A stretch of DNA of 64,000 bases, taken from positions 3,759,001 to 3,823,000 of the forward strand of contig NZ_CP162490.1 in NCBI RefSeq assembly GCF_041245805.1. Direction: 5' to 3'. The notes beneath the pieces are model-generated. The model did not search any database and had not been told where the DNA came from. It saw only the letters and a program-made list of their open reading frames with translations. Made by a program: the position numbers and the translations under genes. The stretch's first letter is position 1. Each line of letters starts with the position of its first letter. Shown here piece by piece: positions 8,887 to 16,852 of this stretch. This DNA comes from Xanthomonas sp. DAR 34887. GTDB taxonomy: Bacteria; Pseudomonadota; Gammaproteobacteria; Xanthomonadales; Xanthomonadaceae.

Positions 8887-9546
8887 TCAGCCGCTGCCAC
8901 GCTTCCGCTTCGCCGCCGCTGACACCGTCGCAACCACCGGCTTACCCGCCTCCTCACCTGCACGCACCGTCGCCAACGTCATCGCGATCAGCCCGCCGAT
9001 CAGGCGCCGCAGGTCGGCCTCGTTGTCGGCCGAGGCCTTCAGGCTGGTGGTGGCCAGGCGCAGGATGTAGGCCAGGTCCGCCGCCGACATCGGCGCCTGC
9101 GCCTGCACTTCCGGCTGCAAGGTCGCCCGCAGCTGCGCCTCCAACTGCGCATACACCTCGGCCAGCGCCTGCGGCGCCCATTCGCCGCAGCGGGCCAGCA
9201 ACTCGATGCCGTTCTCCGACCCGATCACCGACGCCGTCGGCTCCAGCACCCAGATGTCGAACAGGTGCCCCAGCCGCGTCGCCAGGTCCTGCCCCGGACG
9301 CAGCCGCGCACCGGATTCGGCCAGACACCGGTCGCGCTGGCGCAGCACCATCGCCGCAAAGATCGCCTCCTTGTTCGGAAACGACGCGTACAGCGACGGA
9401 CGCGACATCTGCGCCGCCGCGGCGATGTCGCCGATGCCGACCTTGCGGTAACCGTGTCGCAGGAACAGCTGGAACGCGGCATCCATGATGCGCGTCTCCT
9501 TGCTCGACGAAACTGCCACGGGCCCTGCTGATTTTACACTTGACAT
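8887..9546 (-). CDS. TetR/AcrR family transcriptional regulator
   Basis: A 219-residue regulator. The N-terminal HTH reads ETRIMDAAFQLFLRHGYRKVGIGDIAAAAQMSRPSLYASFPNKEAIFAAM, an almost textbook TetR DNA-binding domain. The C-terminal ligand domain is unremarkable and ends in a basic AAAKRKRGSG tail. It is divergent from the alcohol dehydrogenase gene, 58 bases away, and the shared region holds two TTTACA/TGTAAA dyads. It therefore probably represses the dehydrogenase and itself. The start is taken at MSSVKSAG; an ATG 7 codons upstream (MSTTLQI) is possible. Confidence 0.9.
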   Translation of the reverse strand: MSSVKSAGPVAVSSSKETRIMDAAFQLFLRHGYRKVGIGDIAAAAQMSRPSLYASFPNKEAIFAAMVLRQRDRCLAESGARLRPGQDLATRLGHLFDIWVLEPTASVIGSENGIELLARCGEWAPQALAEVYAQLEAQLRATLQPEVQAQAPMSAADLAYILRLATTSLKASADNEADLRRLIGGLIAMTLATVRAGEEAGKPVVATVSAAAKRKRGSG

Positions 9547-9589
9547 AATTTGTAAAGTTGTCGACATTACATTTCCAACCAAATTGTAA
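9533..9589. promoter_or_regulatory. Candidate TetR operators between the regulator and dehydrogenase genes
   Basis: Two dyads are visible: TTTACA-12-TGTAAA at about 9533-9556 and TTACA-13-TGTAA at about 9567-9589. The surrounding DNA is markedly AT-rich for this genome. The first overlaps the predicted start codon of the regulator and the second lies just upstream of the dehydrogenase start at 9605, the placement expected for coordinate repression. Inferred, not shown. Confidence 0.6.
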
Positions 9590-9604
9590 AGCAACGGAGC
9601 CTCC

Positions 9605-10672
9605 ATGAACGCCATCGCCCCGCCGGCCCAGCCCCGCCCGACCCGCGCCTACGCGGCCCTGGAAAAAGGCGGCGCGATGGTGCCGTGGCAGTTCGAGCGC
9701 CGCGCCGTGCGCGAAGGCGACGTGGCGGTGAAGGTGCTGTACGCCGGCGTCTGCCACTCCGACATCCACTCGGTGAACCACTGGGGCAACGACTTTCCGC
9801 TGGTGCCTGGCCACGAAATCGTCGGCGAAGTGGTGGAAGTGGGCGCGGCGGTGTCCGGGTTCGCGATCGGCCAGCGGGTGATGATCGGCACCATCGTCGA
9901 TTCCTGCCGCGTGTGCGAGCCGTGCCGCGCGCAGATGGAGGTGTACTGCCGCGAATTTCCGACCACCACGTTCGATGGCATCGACCGCGTCGACGGCAGC
10001 CGCACCCGCGGCGGCTATGCCGAGTACTACGTGGCCGACGCGCACTTCGTCTATCCGCTGCCCGACGGCCTGGACCCGGCCGCGGCGGCGCCGCTGCTGT
10101 GCGCCGGTGTCACCACCTACTCGCCGCTGCGGCATTGGAAGGTCGGCCCGGGCACGACAGTGGGCATCGTCGGCATCGGCGGCCTGGGCCACCTGGCGGT
10201 GAAGTTCGCCCGCGCGCTCGGTGCGCACGTGGTGGCCTTCACCACCTCGCCGAAGAAGGCCGCCGAGGCGCAGCGCCTGGGCGCGCACGAGGTGGTGCTG
10301 TCCACCGATGCCGAGCAGATGCGGGCGCAGGCATACCGCTTCGACTTCATTCTCGACACGGTGTCCTCGACCTACCCGCTGGACCCGATGCTGCAGGCGC
10401 TCAAACTCGACGGCACGCTGTGCTCGCTGGGCCTGCCGGACACGCTGGACTTCACCCCGGTGCTGCTGGCGATGGGCCGGCGCCGCATCGCCAGTTCCGG
10501 CGCCGGCGGCACCGCCGACACCCACGCGATGCTGGCGTTCTGCCAGCAGCATGGCATCGTCGCCGACGTGGAGGTGATCGCAATGGAGCAGATCAACCAG
10601 GCCTTCGCGCGGCTGCAGAAAGGCGACGTGCACTACCGCTTCGTGATCGACATGGCGCGCTCGGCGCTGTAG
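9605..10672 (+). CDS. Zinc-dependent NAD(P) alcohol dehydrogenase (YahK/CAD-like)
   Basis: A 355-residue medium-chain dehydrogenase. Catalytic zinc ligands are in AGVCHSDIHSVNHWG and VPGHEIVGEV; the structural zinc Cys set is DSCRVCEPCRAQMEVYC (four Cys); the Rossmann motif is VGIVGIGGLGHLAVKFA. The sequence follows the cinnamyl-alcohol dehydrogenase subfamily to which E. coli YahK (aldehyde reductase, NADPH) belongs. It is divergent from a TetR regulator and preceded by AACGGAGCCTCC. It is probably an aldehyde-detoxifying reductase under that regulator; the physiological substrate is unknown. Confidence 0.93.
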   Translation: MNAIAPPAQPRPTRAYAALEKGGAMVPWQFERRAVREGDVAVKVLYAGVCHSDIHSVNHWGNDFPLVPGHEIVGEVVEVGAAVSGFAIGQRVMIGTIVDSCRVCEPCRAQMEVYCREFPTTTFDGIDRVDGSRTRGGYAEYYVADAHFVYPLPDGLDPAAAAPLLCAGVTTYSPLRHWKVGPGTTVGIVGIGGLGHLAVKFARALGAHVVAFTTSPKKAAEAQRLGAHEVVLSTDAEQMRAQAYRFDFILDTVSSTYPLDPMLQALKLDGTLCSLGLPDTLDFTPVLLAMGRRRIASSGAGGTADTHAMLAFCQQHGIVADVEVIAMEQINQAFARLQKGDVHYRFVIDMARSAL

Positions 10673-10801
10673 CCGGGGTTCGGAAAATCCGGCGCGCTCC
10701 AATGGCTATTCCCTCCCGAGATGCGTTCCATTGGCCCCTGCATCGCTGCAGACGTTAAGCTGGCCGCGACCAGGCAAAGCGCGCAATGACCCGCGACCAC
10801 A

Positions 10802-12259
10802 ATGACGCACCGCTATTCCCGCTACACGCTATGCCTGGCGCTTTCGAGGACGCTCAACCGCGCAATCACGGAAGACGCCTGCATAAAAGCCCTGTCTGGA
10901 TTGGCAAGCGGATATTTCCCCGTCCTGGATCAACAGTTGCGTCATTGCTGGTGGCACGACGCTCATAACGGCGAGCCCGATAGCATCTCGGCCGCAAGCG
11001 ACACGGCCTTGTTCATGGCGGCGTGCGACCGCAATGGATTCCGCCGCGAACAGGCGTTGCGCGAGTTCGGGGCCAGGCCTGGCCGCCTGGCAGTCGCAGC
11101 GGCACTGCTGCGTTGCGACGACTGGGTTCCGCAGGTCCAGGCCCAGGCCATCGCGCTACTGCGATCCCTCATCGCGGAAAACAGCGCAAGCCTGTTCGAT
11201 TTCATCGATCTGTTGTTGGTTCTGCGCGAACGCGAACGCTTTTCCGAACAAGCATGGAACACGCTGATCGTCCCGCTCATGCAGCGGCCATCCAACGTGG
11301 ATCACTGCTGGACGGCTACCGTTAGCGGCAGTCCACGCGCACGCTTGTTTGCCTACCAGTTGCTCGTTGGCATGGTACCTGCCACGACCGAAGCGGCCAG
11401 CTTGCAAGCCGTAGGCGACCTGGCACCGTCGGTCGCCGCATGGGGTCTGTCCATGGCGGCTCATTTGCCATCCGCCGACAAGGTGCTGGCCGCCATCAAG
11501 CGCGCATCGCAGCATCCGCTTGCGTCCATCCGCGCCCAGGCGCTACGGCTGCATGTCGAACATGACGCCGCAGATGCCCATGCCGCGGTAGAAGCGGCGC
11601 TATTCTCGGCAACGCATTCGCTTCGCAACGCCGCGATCCATCTCTCCAGGACACGCTATGGCGAAGCGCCGCTTCTTCGCTACCGTATGGCGATCGACAG
11701 CCAACAGCCGTTCAACGCCGAGGTCGCAGTGATTGCGCTCGCCGACCTGGCGACGGCAGAGGACGCAAATCGACTGCGGAGCTGGATGCAGGCACGCAGG
11801 GCTGTGCTGCGGATATCGGCGCTCAACGGTTTGGCCAGGGCCAAGCCCGAGGATCTGCGGTCGCTGGTCAGTTCGGCATTGATGGACAGTTCGCCCAAGG
11901 TCGTCCGACAAGCCGTGGCCATTGCCCAACGCGACGTCGGTTTAAACAGGGAAATGCTGCACAACGCCTATTCGCAGGTCACCGCCTCCCCGATCAAACA
12001 TACGCTGATACGCGCGACGCTCAAGCTGGACAAATGGAACGCGCTGGCGCTGTTGCTGCTATGGCATTACCAGGCCGACGAGGCAACGGCCGACGCCCTG
12101 GCGCTGGAGCTGAATCGATGGGTCCGCGACGAGACGAGGCGATTTACGCCACTGGGCGATGGCTTGCGAAATGAAATCCATCGGGCCTTGAAGCAGCGGC
12201 GCAGCGATGACACAGGAATTCGCTGGAGCCAGATCGAGTTCGCACTGAACTCGAGTTGA
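10802..12259 (+). CDS. Hypothetical ARM/HEAT-repeat-like protein, 485 aa
   Basis: The protein is nearly all alpha-helical. Units of ~35-40 residues recur, such as RAQALRLHVEHDAADAHAAVEAALFSATHSLRNAAIHLS and AVLRISALNGLARAKPEDLRSLVSSALMDSSPKVVRQAVAIA, the look of a HEAT/ARM solenoid. No catalytic motif, signal peptide or membrane helix is seen. The DNA is less GC-biased than neighbouring genes, hinting at acquisition. It lies alone after the dehydrogenase (129-base gap) and is followed by a regulator relic. A scaffold or protein-binding role is likely. Confidence 0.65.
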   Translation: MTHRYSRYTLCLALSRTLNRAITEDACIKALSGLASGYFPVLDQQLRHCWWHDAHNGEPDSISAASDTALFMAACDRNGFRREQALREFGARPGRLAVAAALLRCDDWVPQVQAQAIALLRSLIAENSASLFDFIDLLLVLRERERFSEQAWNTLIVPLMQRPSNVDHCWTATVSGSPRARLFAYQLLVGMVPATTEAASLQAVGDLAPSVAAWGLSMAAHLPSADKVLAAIKRASQHPLASIRAQALRLHVEHDAADAHAAVEAALFSATHSLRNAAIHLSRTRYGEAPLLRYRMAIDSQQPFNAEVAVIALADLATAEDANRLRSWMQARRAVLRISALNGLARAKPEDLRSLVSSALMDSSPKVVRQAVAIAQRDVGLNREMLHNAYSQVTASPIKHTLIRATLKLDKWNALALLLLWHYQADEATADALALELNRWVRDETRRFTPLGDGLRNEIHRALKQRRSDDTGIRWSQIEFALNSS

Positions 12260-12268
12260 TGGCGCGGC

Positions 12269-12325
12269 GTCGGCCAGGCACCGGTCGCGCTGGCGCAGCG
12301 CCATCGCCGCGAAGAGCGTCGGTTT
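12269..12325 (-). pseudogene. Relic of a TetR-family regulator gene
   Basis: Translated on the minus strand, this piece reads KPTLFAAMALRQRDRCLAD. That is nearly identical to KEAIFAAMVLRQRDRCLAE in the intact TetR regulator encoded at 8887-9546 (nucleotide match near 9319-9375). Neither the HTH nor the ligand domain is present around it. It is a short remnant of a paralogous or duplicated regulator on the same strand as the intact one. Confidence 0.6.
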
Positions 12326-12489
12326 GCGCGCGACAAGCGCGTCGCCGCAAACAGCCGTCGTAGCGCGCGCCACCATGCCCGGCCGCCCCGTGAGCCACTG
12401 CGCGGCGGCACGCGAACGCGGCGCGAATTCGCGCGACCGCGACCAGTGCAATCGCCGCCGACAGCGCATCTGCGTACACTTGCGCCGTG

Positions 12490-13116
12490 ATGGAACAAAC
12501 ACCCTACCTGGCATTGCAAGCCACCTGGCCGCGGCAGGGCCGCCACATCCTGGCGCATTTCGATGCCGAGTCGATCGTCGTCTACCAGGCCTACCGCCCA
12601 TCGATCGCGCAGTTCGCGGTTGCGCAGCAGCGCTTCGGCGGGGAATTCAGCTACGAGCGGATGAGCTGGATCAAGCCGAATTTCCTGTGGATGATGTACC
12701 GCTCGGGCTGGGCGCAAAAGGAAGGACAGGAACGGATCCTGGCGGTGCGGCTGCCGCGTGCGTTCTTCGACGCGTTGTTGCGTGCCGCGGTTCCTTCGAC
12801 ATTCGACCCGTCGCGCTTTTCCAGCCACGCCGAGTGGCAGGCCGCGATACGCCATTCCGACGTGCGCCTGCAATGGGATCCCGATCATGCGCCCGACGGC
12901 ACCGCCCTGGAACGCCGCGCGTTGCAATTGGGCCTGCGCGGCGAGGCGCTGGGCCGCTACGGCGCGCAGCAGGCCATGGCCATCACCGACATCACCGACT
13001 TCGTGCACGCACAGGCCGCCAATTTGCGCCACGGCGAGGCGGCGCTGTGCATGCCGCACGAACAGGTCTACCTGCCCGAGGCGAGCGCCGCGCGCGCCAT
13101 CGGCCTCGACCTCTGA
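12490..13116 (+). CDS. DUF4291 domain-containing protein
   Basis: A 208-residue protein. Family blocks are SIVVYQAYRPSIAQFAV, SYERMSWIKPNFLWMMYRSGWA and the C-terminal HEQVYLPE, which match DUF4291. DUF4291 proteins occur in bacteria and fungi and have no established biochemical role. A GTG directly precedes the ATG chosen here. There is no operon partner: the next gene starts 140 bases downstream. Confidence 0.88.
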   Translation: MEQTPYLALQATWPRQGRHILAHFDAESIVVYQAYRPSIAQFAVAQQRFGGEFSYERMSWIKPNFLWMMYRSGWAQKEGQERILAVRLPRAFFDALLRAAVPSTFDPSRFSSHAEWQAAIRHSDVRLQWDPDHAPDGTALERRALQLGLRGEALGRYGAQQAMAITDITDFVHAQAANLRHGEAALCMPHEQVYLPEASAARAIGLDL

Positions 13117-13256
13117 GGCACCGCCGATAGCGGCAACGTACACCGTGCTGCGCGGAGACATGCAGGCGCGGCACTACGGCGATGCACGAGCACGGGCCGC
13201 GCCTGGCACCCGGTGCGCGGGCATACTGTCGGCCATCCCGACCGCCGCAGAATCCG

Positions 13257-13856
13257 ATGTCCTACGCTGCACTTCGCCACCTGCTCTCCCCCTGGGGCGA
13301 ACTGCGCCCGCAACCGGCATCCGACTGGCAGGGACCGATGCCGCTGCCGGTGGGGCTCGCCGATTTCTATGCACAGGTAGGGCCGTGGGGCGAGACCCGC
13401 CACGCGCAAGTGGGCCCGACCGGCGTGTCGCTCGACATCGGCGGCAACCCGGTCGACATTCCGCCGCTGCACAAGCTGTGGCAGCGGCAAGCCGGATACC
13501 GGTGGAACGCCATCAGCGGCGAACGCCTTGCGGACTGGAGCGAGCAGTGGCTGGTGGTTGCGGACCAGGGCGCGGATCCTGTCATTCTCGACGTCGCCAG
13601 CGGCGAGGTCTTGTTCGCGTTTCACGGTGCCGGCACGTGGGAACCGAGGCCACTGGCCGCCAGCCTGGAGAGTGCATTCGGTGGCCTGGCGACCATCGCC
13701 AACGTCATGGCGGAACTGGGCGACGCCGCATTCGACGACACCGACGAATTGCTGCCGGCGGCGCGAGCGGCGGTCGCCGCGGCGCTGGCGTCGTATCTGG
13801 GCAGCGCGGCGCAGGCCTCGCAATTTCTTGATGCGTTGGAGTGGTACCAAGTCTGA
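13257..13856 (+). CDS. SMI1/KNR4 (SUKH)-like protein, 199 aa
   Basis: An N-terminal segment, PLPVGLADFYAQVGPWGE, fits the SUKH signature in which a Leu-Pro turn precedes a helix ending in xxGG/xxG. A later ADQGADPVILDVASGEVLFAFHGAGTWEP resembles the core beta-strands of that fold. The C-terminal helix ends DALEWYQV. SUKH proteins are often immunity proteins against secreted toxins, but no toxin gene adjoins this one. The ATG at 13257 is chosen because an earlier start adds only Arg/Pro-rich residues. Confidence 0.6.
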   Translation: MSYAALRHLLSPWGELRPQPASDWQGPMPLPVGLADFYAQVGPWGETRHAQVGPTGVSLDIGGNPVDIPPLHKLWQRQAGYRWNAISGERLADWSEQWLVVADQGADPVILDVASGEVLFAFHGAGTWEPRPLAASLESAFGGLATIANVMAELGDAAFDDTDELLPAARAAVAAALASYLGSAAQASQFLDALEWYQV

Positions 13857-14067
13857 GCTTGCCCGACGCCGACTGCCGCGCGCCCAGCGCAAATGGCGGC
13901 CACGGCAGCGCGTCCTGGTGCAGCGAGCCACAGGTCGTCCCGGCGCTGACGAGCCAATCGCGCAGCAACTAGAGGGCCGGCGGATGCCGCTGCACATCGT
14001 GCACTGCATCACAGCTTTTCCTGGTCGATCCGTTAGCGTTGCGCCTGGGCCGATGGGGGACTCACGC

Positions 14068-16356
14068 ATGACATGTCGCACCACGCGGCGCGGGCTATTG
14101 CTCGGCGCCGGTTCGTTCGCGCTGTTGTCGCAGATGCCGATGGGCTTCGCCTTGCAGCACGGCGCGGCGCCGGCGAAGACCCCGGCCTTCATCGATGCGC
14201 TGATCGCGCGCATGACCGTGGAAGAAAAGGCCGGGCAGCTGACCCTGTCCGGCTCGGCGCAGCAGACCGATGCCGCCGCCGCGGCCAACCCGGTCAACGT
14301 GCGGCCTACTGCCGAAGGCCAGCTGGCCGCGGCGCGCGCCGGACGCCTGACCGGCATCTTCAACGGCTCCAACGTGCGCTGGCACCAGCAGCTGCAGCAG
14401 GCCGCGCTGCAGAGCCGGCTGCAGATCCCGCTGCTGTTCGCCGCCGATGTGATCCACGGCTTCACCACCGTGTTCCCGGTACCGCTGGCCGAGGCCGCCA
14501 GCTTCGAGCCGGAACTGGCGCAGCGCACCGCACGCGCGGCGGCGCTGGAAGCCAGCGCGGTCGGCATCGACTGGACCTTCGCGCCGATGGTCGACATCGC
14601 CCGCGACGCACGCTGGGGCCGCGGCGTGGAAGGCAGCGGCGAAGACGTGCTGCTCGGCCGCCGCTTCGCGCAGGCGCGGGTGCGCGGCTTCCAAGGCGAG
14701 GGCCTCGGCCACGCCGACGCGCTGGCCGCCTGCCCCAAGCATTTCGCCGCCTACGGCGCGGCCGAGGCCGGGCTGGACTACAACACCGTCGACATCTCCG
14801 AGCGCACCCTGCGCGAGGTGTATTTCCCGCCGTTCCAGGCCGCGTTCGACGCCGGCGCGGTGACCACGATGGCCGCGTTCAACGAGATCGCCGGCATTCC
14901 GGCCACCGCCAACACCTGGCTATTGAGCGAGGTGTTGCGTGGCGAATGGGACTACCGCGGACTGGTGGTGTCCGACTACACCGGCGACCAGGAACTGATC
15001 GCGCACGGCTTCGCCAACGATGCGCGCGATGCGGCGCGGCTGGCGTTCCTGGCCGGCGTGGACATCAGCATGCAGAGCGGCCTGTACCTGCAGCACCTGC
15101 CCGGCCTCGTCGCCGATGGCGCAGTGACGATGGCGCAACTCGATGCCGCGGTGCGCCGCGTGCTGACGTTCAAGGCCGCACTCGGCCTGTTCGACGATCC
15201 GTTCCTGCGCATCGTGCCCGAGCGCGCGCAGGCGCGGCAGCGGCGCCCGGAGACGCTGGCGCTGGCGCGCGAGGCGGCGCGCAAGTCGGTGGTGCTGCTG
15301 AAGAACGACGGCGAGCTGCTGCCGCTCAAGCGCCGCGGCCAGCGCATCGCGCTGATCGGGCCGATGGCCGCCAACTGGGTGGACAGCGCCGGACCGTGGA
15401 CGCTGTTCGGCGGCGACGACAGCGGCAACGATCTGGCCACCGCGCTGCGCGCGCAACTGGCCGACCGCAACGCGCTGCAGGTGGTGGAAGGCTGCGCATT
15501 CGAACACAGCCTGCCCGGCGGCGTGCAGGCCGCGGTCGCCGCCGCGGCCAGCGCCGACGTGGCGGTGCTGGCGATCGGCGAGCCGCTGCGCTATTCCGGC
15601 GAAGCGCAGTCGCGCACCGAGATCGTCATTCCCCCGGCGCAGCAATCGCTGTTGGCCGCGGTGGCGGCGACCGGCACGCCGGTGGTGGTGGTGCTCAGCA
15701 ACGGCCGCGCGCTGGTGCTGGACGGCGCGGTGTTGGAAGCGCCGGCCATCCTGGTCAGCTGGTTCCTGGGCTCGGCCTCCGGCGCGGCGCTGGCCGACAT
15801 CCTGTTCGGCACATACGGACCGTCCGGGCGGCTGCCGGTGAGCTTCCCGTACGCAGCCGGGCAAGTGCCGTACAGCTACGCGCACAAGCCCAGTGGCCGC
15901 CCCGACCCGCGCCCGGATGCACTGCAGCCGTTCAAGACCCACTACCGCACCGTGCCCAACGCCGCATTGTTCCCGTTCGGCCACGGGCTTACCTATGGCC
16001 GCATCGAATACGGCGAACTGGCGCTGAGCGATGCGCGGCTCGCCGCCGGCGGCACGCTGCGGATCAGCGCGCGCATCCATAACCGCGGTGCGCGCGATGC
16101 GGAAGAAGTGGTGCAACTGTACGTCCGCGACCGCAGCGCCAGCGTCACCCGCCCGGTGCGCGAATTGAAGGATTTCCGCAAGGTCGCAGTGGCCGCCGGC
16201 GCCAGCGTCGGCGTGGAATTCCTGCTGCGCCGCGAGGACCTGCTGTTCGTCGGGCAGGCGCTGAAGCCGACGGTGGAGCCGGGACTGTTCGACGTGTGGG
16301 TAGCGCCATCGGCAGAAGCTGCCGGCGTGTCCGCCAGCTTCGAATTGGTGGACTAA
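14068..16356 (+). CDS. Exported glycoside hydrolase family 3 (beta-glucosidase BglX-like)
   Basis: A 762-residue protein. The leader TTRRGLLLGAGSFALLS has a twin-arginine-type motif, so export through Tat or Sec to the periplasm is likely. GH3 landmarks are FAADVIHGFTTVFPVPLA, FAPMVDIARDARWGRG, CPKHFAAYGAAEAG and the nucleophile motif GLVVSDY with Asp303, which lies in the first (TIM-barrel) domain. The second domain begins near KSVVLLKNDGELLPL, and a C-terminal fibronectin-III-like domain contains RDAEEVVQLYVRD. An in-frame ATG 15 bases upstream is an alternative start. It probably hydrolyses beta-linked oligosaccharides from plant material. Confidence 0.92.
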   Translation: MTCRTTRRGLLLGAGSFALLSQMPMGFALQHGAAPAKTPAFIDALIARMTVEEKAGQLTLSGSAQQTDAAAAANPVNVRPTAEGQLAAARAGRLTGIFNGSNVRWHQQLQQAALQSRLQIPLLFAADVIHGFTTVFPVPLAEAASFEPELAQRTARAAALEASAVGIDWTFAPMVDIARDARWGRGVEGSGEDVLLGRRFAQARVRGFQGEGLGHADALAACPKHFAAYGAAEAGLDYNTVDISERTLREVYFPPFQAAFDAGAVTTMAAFNEIAGIPATANTWLLSEVLRGEWDYRGLVVSDYTGDQELIAHGFANDARDAARLAFLAGVDISMQSGLYLQHLPGLVADGAVTMAQLDAAVRRVLTFKAALGLFDDPFLRIVPERAQARQRRPETLALAREAARKSVVLLKNDGELLPLKRRGQRIALIGPMAANWVDSAGPWTLFGGDDSGNDLATALRAQLADRNALQVVEGCAFEHSLPGGVQAAVAAAASADVAVLAIGEPLRYSGEAQSRTEIVIPPAQQSLLAAVAATGTPVVVVLSNGRALVLDGAVLEAPAILVSWFLGSASGAALADILFGTYGPSGRLPVSFPYAAGQVPYSYAHKPSGRPDPRPDALQPFKTHYRTVPNAALFPFGHGLTYGRIEYGELALSDARLAAGGTLRISARIHNRGARDAEEVVQLYVRDRSASVTRPVRELKDFRKVAVAAGASVGVEFLLRREDLLFVGQALKPTVEPGLFDVWVAPSAEAAGVSASFELVD

Positions 16357-16385
16357 GGACCGGAAGCGCTTCGCAACAGCGAACC

Positions 16386-16815
16386 CTGTAGGAGCGGCTT
16401 CAGCCGCGACAGACAGCATCAGCAAACCGTCGCGGCTGAAGCCGCTCCTACAGGTGCAAAGTGCCAGTCCTGCAGCGGCCGCGATGGAAATGGCGCAGCG
16501 CAGCTGTCGACTTGCTGTCCGACCACTGTTGACTGTGCTTCTCTGCAGCCATTGCACAGGCGATGCGACGCGCCTGCGGGAGCCATCCGCAACATTCACA
16601 TCATTTTGTAGGAGCGGCTTCAGCCGCGACAGGCACCATCAGCAAACCGTCGCGGCTGAAGCCGCTCCTGCAGGATGCAAGGTGCAAACCCTGCAGCAGC
16701 TGCGATGGAAATGGCGCAGTGCAGCTGTCGGCTTGCTGTCCAGCCACTGTGGGAGCGACTTCAGTCGCGACGGGCCTTACCGGGAGAGCCCGTCGCGACT
16801 GAAGTCGCTCCCACA
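16386..16815. repeat. Three inverted repeats between the GH3 and uvrA-like genes
   Basis: In this 496-base gap between convergent genes there are three long dyads. Two are of the ggagcggcttcagccgcgac type (16386-16454 and 16607-16674) and one is of the ggagcgacttcagtcgcgac type (16748-16815). Short flanking stretches around the first two also resemble each other (gcagctgtcg ... cttgctgtcc), suggesting local duplication. Confidence 0.85.
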
Positions 16816-16852
16816 AGGTTCACCGCCCGCAACAAATGACAGAGAAGGCGCG

